The notes: generated from the letters alone by a model not told the origin. Shown: positions 46,701 through 59,700, counted from the stretch's first letter. The stretch is DNA of 64,000 bases from Strix aluco (GCF_031877795.1 NC_133955.1:3720001-3784000), one strand, 5' to 3'. A program made the numbers and translations.

Positions 46701-49700
46701 ATGCCAACGTGCAGCTGCTGGCAGAGGCAGTTGAGCTCAAATCAACCTCAGGAGGGAGCCCGGAGGCAGATCTGCACCCCCCCAGTAAAGCTGGTTACCT
46801 GGGGACAGAGCAGGGAGGGAGTGTGGCTCCAGATGTGCAACCCCTGGATCAGGTCGATAAACCAGAGTTAGTGGAAATGGTGGAGGCAGAGGATTCCTGG
46901 GTAGACACACAGCTGCGTGGGGATGAGAGCTCAGAAGCCCCCCAGGGAAGTGGAGACCGTGCAGCCGTGCAGCTCAGGGAGGAGGCTGAGGATGGGGGAC
47001 AAGGACAGGATGAACATGGGCTGCCACACGAGCCTGTGCTTCACCCCCATGGAGTGGCCACCAGGCAGGGAGAGGGGGTTGGTGCAGGTGTGCAGCCACG
47101 GAAGGAGGTTGTAATTCTGGACATGGTGAAGGACCAGAGCACTGACACCAACATGCTGCCGCTTGCAGAGGTGGAGGAGCTCAAACTGACCCCAGGAGGA
47201 AGCACAGGGGCAGATCTGCAGCTATGGAATGAGGCCAACTCCCCAGGGACAGAGCAGGGAGGGAGTGTGGCTCCAGATGTGCAACCCCTGGATCAGGTGG
47301 ACAAACCAGAGTTAGTGGAAATGGAGGCAGAGGATGCCCAGGCAGACATGCAGCTGTATGGGGGTCTCAGCCCAGAAGCCCCCCCCAGAGGGGAGGGTGG
47401 AGCAGCCGTGCAGCTCAGGGAGGAGGCTGAGGACAGGGGACAAGGGCAGGGTGAGCGTGGGCTGCCACACGAGCCTGTGCTTGAACTGCAAGGACCAGGA
47501 GTTGGGCAGGGAGAGGGGGCTGGTGCAGATGTGCAGGCACAGGGGGAGGCTGCGATCCTGGACAGGCTGGAGGTCCAGAGCTCTGATGCCAACGTGCAGC
47601 TGCTGGCAGAGGCAGTTGAGCTCAAATCAACCTCAGGAGGGAGCCCGGAGGCAGATTTGGCATCCCTGGGTGCAGCTGGGATGCAGGATGGGGAGCAGAG
47701 CCAGACTCCTGGTTTGGAGGCTGATCTGTGTGTATCTCTCAACTCAGATACATGGGTGGGGGCTGCTGATGCACATGTGTCCCCTCCAGCCACTTTACGT
47801 CCCAAGCGTGCCGCTGCCATTGAGGGTCCTGGTCTGGAAGCAGTGGTGGAAGCACTCGCTGATGGAGATGGGCAGATCCTGGAGGATACCCAGACACTGT
47901 CAATACTGCAGGGAGAGAGGGCTGATGCAGAGGAGAGGCCTTTGGATGGAGCTCAAGTTCTGGAAATGGTGCAGGGAGAAAGGCTGGAAGCAGGGGCAAG
48001 GATTTCAGTTGAAACTCAGAGTCTAGGGTTAAAGCAGGGCCATGATGACAGTGTGTCTGTGCTGGCCCCCCTGGTCTCCGAGGTAACATTACAAAGCAGC
48101 ATGCTAAAGCTGGAAACGATGATGCAGGAGGATGTTCTCGTTCCAGATGTGCAGCGGCTAGGTGCTTCGGGACAGGCAGCCCAAAGCGAGCTTCAGGAGC
48201 AGGTCTCAGCACAGGCAGATAAGGTGAGGCTTCAGCCTGCTTCCCAGCAGCCAGAGGAGAAGCCACCGCATGTGATGGAAACAGAGCGGGTAGCTGCCAG
48301 ACCTGCTGAGCCTCCAAAACAAGAGTTGTCACCAGCGTCAACCCTTCACACAAGGGTCCAACAGAAGGAGGATGCTGGGAATGATCAGTCGGGGATGGTC
48401 CTCGGAGACAGCTCGCTGGGGGATGCAGCCAACAGCAGCACACAGCCTCCAAGGCAGCTCTTGGGAGAACAGAGCAAAGACCTCAGTGTTGGTCAACGGG
48501 AGAAGCAACAAGAGGTTGGGCGGAAAATGAGCCAGGAAGATGAGCCCAGTCTAAGAGAGCCAGGGGCCATGACTGCAGATGGGGCAGGGGCTGCACCAAA
48601 GGATTCTCCTGGAGCCTCCCTGGACCCAGACCACCTCTACAACGTGCTGTTTGTCGGGGACTCCCACGTGGGCAAAACATCATTCCTGTACCGGTTACAT
48701 GCTGACACCTTCAACCCGCACCTCACTGCCACAGTAGGTAGGTCTCCTCCAGCTCCTCTCCAGCATGGCTCTGCACCTGCTGGGGTGACCCTCACAATTC
48801 CCTTTCCTCCACCCCACCAGCTGCTGGTGATCATTACACACATGGTACAGCTCATGCCAAGTGTGTTACACAACCCGTCATCAAGGACCAAACAGGACCA
48901 CCAACTTCACATGCCTGGATGCTCCTGAGCAGGCAGTGCTGGTCATCCTTGCCCTCTCTAGGGCACCAATACTAATGTCCCTAGTGCTTTTCTCTCTGCT
49001 TTGCCTTTCAGCTATATTCTCCTCTCTTAACCAACCTGGTTTTACTCATCATGAGATGAGAGACCTTCCCAAAATCCAGCCATTAAAGATCTAAAAGCTG
49101 GAGGTTCACTTAGGACCAACCCCCTTGAATTGCAGCCTCAGACCACACCTGCACTGTGTGCCTTCTCCATCCATCCTCTGTCACAGGGATGAACTCTACA
49201 GTATCAAAATACACTTTTTTGTGTCTCCTAGGACTGGATTATCAGATCAAAAACCTTGTTGTGGACAACAAGCGCTTTGCTCTCCGCCTGTGGGACTCAG
49301 CTGGTCAAGAAAGGTGAGGTTCTGTGCTGTCTGCTTAAGGAGAGCAACCTGTGGTTTTCTTCTTTTTTTCTGGTAATTTAGTGGAAATGAATGTTCTTGG
49401 CTTTGCTAAGCAAAGGAGGGGTTGTTTAAGAAGGGATTCTGTAGAGTGTGTGATCTGATAAAGAATAATAAAGGAAGTAATTAAGATAAAAATAAGCACT
49501 CAGGCTGTTCGTACAGCCTCTGTGATCAGGATAGGAGCAACATCTGGGGTTTGATTTTATTTTATTTTTTTTGTAGACATGCATTTTCAGCTTTCCCACT
49601 GGGATTTCAGATTGCTCCTAGGCAAAACCTCCTTAGACCTTATCGGTGACAATTTAAAATGTACGCAGGTACCACAGCATCACCAAACAGTTCTTCCGAA

Positions 49701-52112
49701 AGGCGGATGGGGTTGTGCTGATGTATGATATCACGTCGGAGTACTCCTTCTCGGACGTGCGGTACTGGCTGGGCTGCATCCAGGTGAGTGAAGCAGAAAA
49801 ACCTCGTTCTGTCCCCGAGGTCTTGGAACAGACGGTGACTCTGAGATCAGCATTTCCCCACCTGACCTCTGCCACCAGTTAGGGATGGACATCTGGGGGG
49901 GACCAAGCCCTTTGTAAAGGGCATTCTGCTTTGCTTTGGTTAGAAAATCATTTTTCTTGGGGGATTTAAATTCAGATCCTGACAATTTTCACATTTGTAC
50001 AGTGTTTTCTGGGGTAATTTGTTGATAGCATCATTCTGGTAATGATTTTTTTTAAAATTAAAAACCAGTGCAGAGGAATGGAAAATGTTGAAAGTGATTT
50101 TCATAACACTATTAAATCAAGAATAGTCCACTTTGAGTCCTGGGAAATGGGAGGTAACTTGTGTCTTATTAAAAACTTCTTGTCAGAGATTTCCAGTCAA
50201 TACAAAGTCAGTGTTTAAAAATGCTGGAACAAAATAGGATGTCACTTTGCTCAGTGCCTGTAAATCCCAGCCAGAGCTTCTTCTGGAGGGTTCCTGAAGT
50301 CGAACACAAAGCGAATTCACTACAAGGGTCACTGGTCCAGTGCTCTGCCATGTTAATAGACCAGGACAGATGACTTAAGGGAAAAAAAAATCCCTTTCTT
50401 AAATGTGGTTAAACTCATTTAAGAATTTAAGGTTTTATTATCGGCCCAAATCCATGGGTGTCCTTCACAGTGCTCCAGGATGTGTCTAGACAGTGTGGCT
50501 GGCTGTGATTCGAGTGAGATTCAGATGTGCTCCTGATCCTCCCCTCTTTAATGGCCCAGGAAGGAGCAGAAGATGGAGTCGCTATTCTGCTTCTCGGGAA
50601 CAAAACTGACTGTGCTGCAGAGAGACAGGTCCCTACGAAGGAGGGGGAACGCTTGGCCAAGGTAGGTGCAGGGCCCTGCTAAATCGTGCTGTCCACCTGA
50701 GTTGGGCAAGGACAGCTAAGGATGGCTGCCACCAGCCTGAGGACCTGGCGAAAGGTGAAAGCTCTTAACTTCCCTTTTGTGCATCTGTGGTCGGCCAAGT
50801 GATCTCTGAACCCATCTTTCACCCTTCCCTGCCTTGCTTTCCCCTTGCCTTTGTAGTTTTGACTCAGCACTACCCAGTAAACAGTTTAGGGAATGAACTG
50901 GATCTATAAATGAAAACACTTTCAGCTCTGCTTATCTTTGCTTTGAAGTGTCAAGTATCTTCCCAGCATCATATAACTAATAAACCCACCAAGCCCTATC
51001 CTGTTTTAAAGATACTGAAATGCTTAAAGTACAATTAATCTCTTCAAATGCAGATGGCTAATAAAAATTAGGTGAGAAGAATCTCACCTTTACCAACTTA
51101 ATTTCAAAGTTTATGGGATTTGGGCCAGTATCCATTGACTGGTTTTACAAATGGAGACAGCAGGACAAGGGGTTAGATGCTGCTTTTTTTTTTTTTTTTT
51201 CCCTTCACAAACCAGTCACTGGCAGACACAAAAGGCCCAGGAACATCCAGTTACACCCCCACATTTGCTCCACTAACCAGAGGGCATCACATCTCATTGC
51301 GTCAGCCTTCTCCTTGATACTAAATGTTGGTGTTGTAGCTACCAGAAAAGCTGGATTTCACCCTCACATCCCAGTAAATAAGTTGTTTCCTTGAGTCCTT
51401 CTCTTTTCCCTTGACCATGACTGTCCTGTGGCTATTTACTCCCATATTAAGTTATTCCAATGCAAGAATATTACATTTCTATCTGGGCTCTGTGTCTTCC
51501 AGGAGTACCAGCTCATGTTTTACGAATGCAGCGCTGCCTCGGGCCACAACGTCTCCGAGTCCATAGTCAGCTTAATCAGGTGAGGCATGTGCTTGGATTT
51601 TGCCAGTTGTCCTGAATTTAATGGACTCCCTCCTGCTTTTTTTAACTCCAAATGCTGGTGTGTTACTGTCACTTGAGACTCCATGTGCCCAAATGTCAGG
51701 GAAAACTCAGAGCAGCATGTGCACGGCTGGGATGAGCTGGAGGTAAGTGCTGTGAGATGTCTCCTGAGTAGTCAGCATTGCAAGGAGATTAATAAAACCC
51801 GTCTCAGGGTGCTGCTGATTTCTCCCTGGGTTGACTGAAATAAATTCTGTCTGTGATTTGATTTAGGTTGGCAATTTTAGCAGAGCCCACAGTTCTCAAA
51901 TCATTCTGAGCTGGAAGGCTCCTAACTCCTTTCAGCCATGCTGAGCCTCCTTTACCAACGGAAATAGCACAGCAATACAAAATATGGGGGAAATACCCAA
52001 CTAATTTGCTTCCTTTTCTCCCAGGTTGCTCAAAGTTCGTGAAGATGAATTGAAAAATAAGGCAGAAGAGGTACCAAAGCCACCGCAGAAGAAAAAGGGC
52101 TGCTGTTGGTGA
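40766..52112 (+). CDS. RAB44: Large Rab GTPase RAB44 (EF-hand, coiled coil, Rab domain)
   Basis: An atypical large Rab implicated in granule and lysosome-related trafficking in immune cells and osteoclasts. Fifteen coding exons: 40766-40972, 41069-41183, 41456-41627, 41905-42048, 42420-42510, 42624-42719, 43037-43224, 43623-43662, 43953-44047, 44584-48737, 49232-49313, 49669-49783, 50560-50661, 51503-51579, 52025-52112. They sum to 5766 nt, 1921 aa, in one frame. Residues about 45-105 hold two EF-hand-like motifs (loops DKDQVGFVTRSD and DAAGTGRLSTEE). Residues 165-345 are Gln/Glu/Leu-rich coiled coil. Residues 384-1730 are an acidic linker with tandem repeats. Residues 1732-1900 form the Rab GTPase: P-loop GDSHVGKTS, WDSAGQE (most Rabs have DTAGQE), GNKTD, ECSA. 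The C-terminus KKKGCCW provides a CC geranylgeranylation site. The human protein is about 1000 aa; the extra length is the repeat linker. The position downstream of CDKN1A matches human. Confidence 0.95.
45921..47656 (+). repeat. Intragenic tandem repeat, four units of 441-444 bp in RAB44
   Basis: Four in-frame units start at 45921, 46362, 46803 and 47247, each marked by GTEQGxSVAPDVQPLDQVDK, and encode 147-148 aa apiece. Units 1 and 3 share a middle with DEHGLPHEP and ATRQGEG (type A). Units 2 and 4 share GERGLPH and LELQGPGVGQGEG (type B). Units 2 and 4 differ by only about five substitutions over some 410 bp, so the array looks like a duplication of an A-B pair. A partial unit precedes it (about 45795-45920). 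The encoded segment is rich in Glu, Gln, Asp and Gly and is probably disordered. Confidence 0.93.
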
Positions 52113-53110
52113 TTCACAGACTCCCTCTGCTGTGATCTGAAACTGCAGTGACAGCCAGAAAAGCATGAAAATAACCCTCAGACACCATCTCCGCTCCCCA
52201 TGTGTCTGCCTTGCCTGATCTCCCTCGGATGCTGAGAGCAAAAGCCACCACGGAGGAGCCGGCTGTCACCCGGCCCCTTCCCCACTCATCTCCTGTCATT
52301 ATCCCAGAGCACAAGAGACCTCCAAAATACTTGTAGGGAAACTTTGCCACTTTCTTTTGGAGACAAAAAACGGGCTAAGGAAAGAGGCAGAAAAGGAACC
52401 CAGCTGGATCCGAGATGCCAGAACGATACTGGAAGCAGCAGGGAGCAAAACCAAGTCTTGGGGTAAAAGAAATTAATACCAGGGGTCACCTAAAGGCCAG
52501 TGTATAAAACAAGGGGGTTTAGGGCTGTTGGTGCTGCTGTGCAGCAGTGACTTTTGCTCTTTGTCATCTGATCAGATTTGATCTGGAGCAATGCCATATG
52601 AAGTATATCCTAAATGCATTTTTGTAAGTCTCTCCAGTTAGGCAAGGTAAAGCTAGCTTCTCTCTTTCCTGGTTTATCATGCCAGTGAGAGCAGTAATGG
52701 GGTCTTGACAGAAAACTACCAAAAACTTTGCTCAAAATAAATTCAAAAGCCCTGAAAGCATGTCCAGGATAATAGAAAGAGCACTGGGGTGGTGGGATAT
52801 ATGATCAGATAAATGTTTGCAAGAGCTCTTTTCACTGCACTGCTGCCAGAGCAGATTTTTTGCACTAGTACAGCCAATCTCAGGATGGGCAAGGAAGAGC
52901 AAGCTGCTGCACCCTGCCCTTCTGCAACTGGGAGAGCTTCTTTATGAAGTACTGAATCAGTTTTAAAACCCAGTGTGAAAAATCTAAACAAGCACATGTG
53001 ACAATTTCAAGGGTTTTTTTTTTTTTTCTTTTTACAGCTTGATGCAGAGAACTGTATTTTTGCAGAGAAAGACATACAGACTAAATAAATAAGAATACAA
53101 GTCTTATATT
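52113..53110 (+). other. RAB44: RAB44 3' UTR
   Basis: Sequence following the RAB44 stop codon. Two canonical AATAAA signals lie at 52736-52741 and 53084-53089, so 3' UTRs of roughly 0.65 kb and 1.0 kb are possible. No other coding sequence is recognised in it. Confidence 0.6.
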
Positions 53111-55417
53111 TTAGTATTTTTAAATATTACAGGGGAAATGTGTAGCCTTGTCTCCCAGCAGTTCAACGGGTGTATTTAAAGACTGGGCTTACATGCAGAT
53201 TTGGGGGAAATAGTTCTGCTCAGATGGGTTTGCTTTTTGTTGCCATTATTATTTATATGTATATTACAGCAAAGCATGATAGTAGCCAGTTTCTGCTTTA
53301 CAAAAATATAGTGACAAGGGTTGGTTTTCTAATAACACTATATATTAAAAAAAAAAAAAAAGGTATATCATTCTGCATGTTTCTGGCTCTGTTATAGCTC
53401 AGCTTTCCAAGGAAACAGAGCTCCTGATGCCTGTGTATATGGACCTGTTTTCCCTTTCCCTGCTTCAAACAGTTTTGGAATCCACAGGCTGTTTTTAGCA
53501 GTCCCCGAGGGATAGCAATTACAAAGCTCTGAGACGTTGTGACCTCTGCATGAATAAAGGCCTGAGTAACTGAGACTAATTAACATCCCCATTGATGGAA
53601 AAATTGCAGTTTAAGTTAGTCTCTATCAGACAATGACAAATCTCCACGGGAGAGACCTGCAACGCACAGAGCCAGGTGAGAGCAGACTTGCTTGGTTCTG
53701 CTGCTCACAGAATTACGCCTTGTGTGATACCCAAAAGCGCTCTGTGGAAATGATGTTGATTTGCAGATAGCGATGAAAAGAGACCACTGCCGGGCGAAGC
53801 TCACGCTCAGAAAAATCAGGGTTATGATCTTTGCCAGGTGGGGTACAACTTTGCAGTGACGCGGGAATTTCTGAGTCTTTCAGCGATGAGTTATTTCCTC
53901 TGCACGCCCCATCTCAGCGCTCCAGCATCTCTGCACCGCTAAAACTCCCCTCCCCTAAGTGTCTTCCCCAGCCTGACCCCTGCCACAAGCCATCCTCCCT
54001 CGGCTCTATCCTTAAAAGACTTTCTTAATGCAATATATTTATACTCCCATTTCACATTGATCCCTCTTTACCATATTTCACTATAAAATGTTTTTACTAA
54101 TTGAGCAGTGGGAGCTGCCTGAAGACCACAGCTCCTCAGGAAGAGTTTAAAAGAGTTTATGTGGCTCAGTTCAGAGCTGTGCCTGGATTTGCTATTCAGA
54201 GTATCTAACATTGGCCTTTTTTTTTTTTTTTTTTGGGGGGGGGGGTGCATCTTCATGATTTCTGCTTTGCTGTTGTATCTTAAAATAATATAAATCCAAG
54301 CACACTTTGCAAGTCTGGTCCATGATAAGAGAAGCACCATTTCATCCTGATCAACCCAAAAATGTTCTTTTTACGGGGTCCACAATAGTTCATGGCTGCG
54401 TGACACCTTGCAGAACCACCCAGCTGCATGTATGCTGAAGCCACCCATCAGATCAGCTTTTCCCTTTGCCTAAATTTGCTGGGATTATGTGTGGAAGATG
54501 CTGCTTTGCCGAGTGGCAGCAGGATTGTGCAGGAAAACATTTTTATTTGCTTGCAAAATAGAGATCGCCGAGGCTGGTTCTCCCATTAGATGGCAGCAAA
54601 TGCAGCGATACCTTCAAACTGCAATAGTGCTCCTGCAAAGAAAGACCAGGAGCTTGAACAGGCCCCAGAAGAGAGATCTGCAAAAGAAAACGCTTCCCAG
54701 AACAGCAGACAGAAAGAAATGTCTGTCCTATTGCACTAGAAATCACATCTAGGAAAAAGTACTGAGTTTGTGCCCAAAGGTGTTGCATAAACCAAGTGTT
54801 ACTCCCCTCCAAACTGTGAAATTAATTTTTCATTGCCAGGTTGAGAAACTCCAGGAAGGCAATCAAGCCTGTGGGTAAACACGGTCAGCATGTTGCATTT
54901 GGAAGCATCTTTCACCTTTAATAATTTGCGATCCCAGCAAATGTTCCCACTCCAGAATCAAAGGGATTGCTCATTTGCAAGCTGCTAAAGGCATGCAGGA
55001 GTATTTGGAGGAGGATCAAGGTCTGAGATATTAATAGCAACAGGGAAACACATATTTGTTTGGACCACAGGAATTTTTTTTAAATCAGGTTGTTTCCCTT
55101 CGAGCTGTTTGTAATTCCTCAAGGTGCTCCATGAGAATTAGAAGAGCTGCCGCAGCCAAACCAAGATTGCAGAAGATCTCAGATACCAGCCCAAAGTCAG
55201 CAGGCGTTTACCACCGTCTCGCTTTGATGCGTCCGTCCACCTTGAAAGCAGAGAACCAGGACGAGCTTCTGACGAGTTGGAACAAATCATCGGCCAAAGC
55301 TTTCAGTGCCCCAGCCACCGGGTCTCACCAGCATCTCCCAGACTTTCAGCCCGTTCCCCTTCAAAGGCAGTAAAATCGGGATGCAGAGACCGTCCCGCTT
55401 CCCGTGCTGGGATTGAC
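53111..55417. other. Intergenic region between RAB44 and C6orf89
   Basis: No gene recognised. The stretch contains a T17-G11-type homopolymer junction at 54217-54245, and A-runs near 53347. In human, CPNE5 and PPIL1 lie in the corresponding interval; I see no trace of either on either strand. Confidence 0.5.
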
Positions 55418-55565
55418 AGGGCAGGAAATTCAAACCTGATGAGAGGAAGCTCTTTTTCTCGCAATGTTTAATTAAGCTGCAGAATTCAGTGCTGCAGGAA
55501 GTTGTTGAGGCTGAGAACTTAAACAAGGCTGAAAAGGGACCGGAGAGATACCGAAAACACCCATC
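55418..55565 (+). mobile_element. Eroded ancient CR1 LINE fragment
   Basis: A diverged copy of the older CR1 3' module in plus orientation. An AAATTCAAACCTGATGAGAG block, a TTTTTCTCGCAATG block, AATTAAGCTGCAGAATTC and GCAGGAAGTTGTTGAGGC follow in the order of the CR1 reverse-transcriptase C-terminus. It is clearly older than the copy at 2675-3098. It lacks the terminal tail. Confidence 0.7.
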
Positions 55566-55799
55566 ACGGCCACAACAAGCAGCTGACTGAAAATGCATTT
55601 AATTGCAATTAAGGACTAAAGCCCACATCTGAGAGCTGGGTGAGGCTGAGACCTCTTGCTCCTGCTTTCTTCTGAGCTTTTCATGCTGGAGGTGGCTCTG
55701 GGGACCTCCACTTGCTCCATCTCCCAGCCCTTTATTCCCGAAAGCCTTTCCCACGCTTTTTAGGGCATTAACACCCCATGCTTGTCACTCGAGTTGTGG

Positions 55800-56600
55800 G
55801 AACGGGCACCTGTGTCCCCCTGGGGCTGGGGGTAAGTGGGGTTCAGGGTGGCACTGGATGGGTCTTGGTGGGGAGCACCAATGCAGCTCAGCGGAGCTGG
55901 AGGAGGTAAATGGGACGGATGGGGCTGCTGTAGGGTCAGGGGGGGCTGTAGGGGGGTGATGGGTGGGTGCTGGGGCTAGGCCGGGTGCTTTGGGGTGGGG
56001 AGGGGGTGTCATGGGTGCTGTGGGATCTGGCTATCAGAGGATTTGGGGGTGCTGTGGTTTCCAAGGGGTGTTGGTGGGGTCTCAGGAATGCTGTGGGGGT
56101 CTCTTAAGGTTATGGGGGGGGGGGGGGGTGTGAGGGTGCTGCAGGTCCAGATGGGTGTTGGGGGGTGTCTGAAGGTGCTTGGATCTCGTGTGGGTGCTAG
56201 TGGGGTGTTGTAAGGTGCTGGTGGGGGTCTGAGGGCTCAGGTGGGTGCTGGGAGGGGTCTTAGGGTTAGCAGGGGGGTGTCTGAGGTTGGGGGGGTCAGG
56301 CAGGTGCTGGGGGGTCTCAAGGTGTTCACGGGCTCAGGTGGGTGCTGGTGGGGGGGACTCAGCGTTCCTGGGGAGGACTGAAGGTCTGGGGTGGGGGGGG
56401 GAGGCTGGTGCTGGGGGGGTCTCAAGGTATTCATGGACTCAGGTGGGTGTGGGGGGGGTGTCACAGGGATACGGGGGAGCGGGTCCCCGTGTTCTGGGCT
56501 CAAGTGGGTGCTGGGAGTCTCCGGGGGCCTGTTGGGGGGGGTCTTAGGGCCACCGGGGGGGTGGATTTGGATGCTGGGGGGGGTGCTCGGGGTGCTGCCG
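55800..56600 (+). repeat. G-rich degenerate minisatellite upstream of C6orf89
   Basis: A long array of imperfect units dominated by GGTGCTGGGGGGG, GGGTCTCAAGG and ACTCAGGTGGGTG segments. For example, two related units at about 56310-56350 and 56415-56455 share TCAAGGT, TTCA and CTCAGGTGGGTG. It runs into the C6orf89 CpG island. G-runs of seven or more suggest quadruplex potential and possible assembly errors. The frames on both strands are Gly- or Pro-rich and repetitive. Confidence 0.75.
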
Positions 56601-56759
56601 GGCCTCGGGGCGCCCGGGGCTGGGCCGGGCCATGGCGGAAGCAGGAAGCGGCGGGGCGGCCCGGCCCGGCCCCTCGGCCCCCCGCGTCCCGCCTCCATCG
56701 CGGGCGGGAGGAGCCCGGAGCCGGGCGGCGGAGCGGGGCAGCCGCCGGGCGGTGCCGGG
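56560..56759 (+). promoter_or_regulatory. C6orf89 CpG-island promoter and exon 1
   Basis: A very GC-rich island ending at the donor GTGCCGGG|GTGAGG (56759/56760), taken as the first exon of C6orf89. The island continues to about 56930. An ATG in strong context (GCCATGG) at 56632 opens a 128-nt frame to the donor. If this exon joins the next at 60362, that frame continues into the main C6orf89 frame (see findings). The start site is not defined by a TATA box. Confidence 0.6.
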
Positions 56760-59700
56760 GTGAGGCCGGGGGCGGCTGAGGGGGGACGGGGCGGGGGGCG
56801 GGGGGGTCCCGGAGCACCGGGGCAGGCCTCGGGCCCTCAAGGTGGGCCTGAGGGGGGCGGCTCCCCGGGCCTGGGGGGGCTCCTCGGGCCTCAGCGGGGC
56901 CCTCGCCAGGCGCCCAGTGCTGGGGTGGGGGCTGTTTTCTGCTTCAATTTATTGATTTTTTTTAATTTTTTTTTTTTTTTTTTTAAAATCCTGGCTGGAG
57001 CTCCTCTGCCTCAGACATGAATAAGGGCGATGCCGTGGGCCTGTGGTGGGGTGCAGGCCCTTCTCTGGAGGGTTTTTAGCCCCGGTCTGGGACCTGACCC
57101 CCTGAGCAGGGCCGGGGGAGGCAGCATGAACGGTGTTAAAGCAGATGAGAATGTATTTTTATTTATACCTCTGGATCAGGTTCACCAGCAAGACGAGCAA
57201 GCTTTCCCTTTTAAAGACTCCTCGGACAGCATTTCTTTCTAAATATTTAGCTTCCTAAAGCCTGGATCCAAACGCCCCGCCGTGCATCGGGTTTGCGGGT
57301 AGAACTGGGCGCTGGGGTGGAAACCCTTCAGGCCGAGAGCCATCGCTCTTTATGTTTGCGGAGAGAGCTGCTAATTCCTCCTAGGGTGGTGGAGTTCATA
57401 AAAAAAATAGCAATAACATATGGGTTGCCTAGTTTAAAAGGCCTGTCTCTGAGGGGTTGCTGTTTGCAAGGGCTAAGACTTGCTCAGTATGTGCGTGTGG
57501 AGGCAAAGCGGGTACAGTAGTCTGTTGTTATTATTTTGTCAGTTGTATTGTGGTGATAGGAAGGGAAATAATGGGTTGTTATTTATTTTTTAAGGCCTCA
57601 ACTGTTCTCAAAACAATGTGGGAGCGTAGTGCCTTATTTCCTAGCTGAGGACATGGGTTACTGAGTTTGTCAAGGAGCTGCGTTGGGTTTTTAATGTCTG
57701 TGACTTGCAGGGGTTGTCTACAAAGGTGTTTGCTCAGAATTGAGTACAAATGTAGAGGGGATGTATCTCAGCATTTTATCATAGGATGCTTCTGCTGTTT
57801 GAAAAGGGGGAAATCACAGCGTTTGACAGTGTTTCTATAGGGATAATTGTTTTAAGTGGTTCCGGGCAGATCCTGCAAGCAGGGGAAGCTTGCTGAATCT
57901 GCTGGAATTCAGCACAGGAGAGCTTCACAGAGGCGAAGGCTTTGGCACATGGGAGCCAGAGGAAGCCAGATAACCTTTCAGACCATGTAGCATGCCAGTT
58001 GCAGTGTCAAGGCAACTAGAGTAACCATAAAAGCTGGGGGGGGGGGGGTGGGAAGGCATCTAATATCCTGCAGATGTGCTGGCTCTTGCTTGTTATATGA
58101 ATCAGGGTATTACATAAATGAAAGCGTTAGTAAAGCAATGTATTGTTTTTATAGAGTCAAGTGCATGCCAGGTGCTTTACAGACGAGAAGCAAAGGTCCC
58201 TGCCTTGGAGAGCTTACAATCCATAATGAGATATTATTGATCCAGGCAGCTTTGGGGCAGCTTTGCTAGCCCATGGGGCTGCTCAGGTGGTAAGATCTGG
58301 GACAAATATTTGCGTGGAACGCAAGGAATGTCGGTAGACCAGGGCCAGGAGCTAATTAACCTGGCAATGTAGTGCAGCATGTTCTCGTTGCGTGCTTGGG
58401 GTTAGGTTTTAATTTGGCATTTTACTCTTTTGGTGTTTCTAAGGCTGCGGCTAGAAATTTGACACTAATGTTAATATAACATCTGACATTGACTGCTTGA
58501 GTTGGATGCTTAGGCAGCTGCTGACCAAACAAATAGGGGTTATTTTTCAGCCAGATAATTTTCCTGATCTGATTCACCATGTGACCACATAAACAAATGT
58601 GCAAGAGCAGAACAAGGAGTTGATCTTGGGGGGAGAGGAGCAATTGCTGAAGCTGGTAGTCCTGCCTAAAAGTGATTTTTTTTTTTTTTTTTTTTTTTCC
58701 TGAAACTACACTCTAGCATTGCAGAAGATATTAAAAATCTGACTTGCAGGATTTATGCTCATGGTTTATGGGGAGAGCTGTCAGCCAGTTCTTTAAAGGC
58801 AAATCAGATTTCAAGTTTGGTTGCCTAACGAGAATCTTCTTTCTTGGTACATAGATACACACATTTGTGGCTGATTTGTCCTGTGGAAGCAGCCAGAACG
58901 AGTTACACCAGAGCAAATCTAAGTTTAGGTAGCATGCTACGTAGTGCTTGTCAGCTTGTTCTCAAGTGAGCAAAACAGATCTGTGCTTTTAAAATGCAGG
59001 CTGTGGTGTGAGGTGTGTGAGGAGAAGACCCGTGTAAATAGTTATACAGTTCTCGCAGTACAGCGACAGACTTTGCAGAGCGAGGTGGTGAGCTGGGTGA
59101 AGCAGCACGCTGGATTCACGAGCTGGTTCCTGGTTTCAGGTAGTATTTAGAGCAAAAGGGGGGACAGGGGCCTGATTTCCATTTTCAGCTGTGAGCTGGG
59201 TGTATCGATCGTGCTTCTTGTGTTTTTACACGATGGTCTGTGCTTTTAGGGCAAGGCATTGCTAAACTCTGTCTCCCCAGGAAGTTTCAGTTGTCCCAGT
59301 TTGATCCAGGTTAGAGTTTTCCCAGCTCAGAAACAAGAGGCAAAGCAAGACCTCACAGATGCTCCCTTGCCCCCCAGCAGTGTTTTTCCGAGGCAAAAGG
59401 TCTCTCAAACAATGGGATTCTCACGTTGGCAGCTATTAGCTTGTCCAGCAATTTCTTTGCATCTTTTCTTCAGCCCATCTGCTGCTCTTGGTATCGCAAG
59501 GCTCTGCCTTTGTGGCTGACAGGGGGAGTGGTAGAGGAACACATTTCTTTTTTTGGCATCTTAATGTTGATTGCTCATAGGTGTGTTCTTACAAGCTTCC
59601 CCGTTGAAATCTCACGGTGGGAAATAATTTGCTGTCAAATGCTGGTTTGTCTCTGTCTCCCCTTCACAATGCAATTCTTGCTGGGGTATTTAGTTATGTG

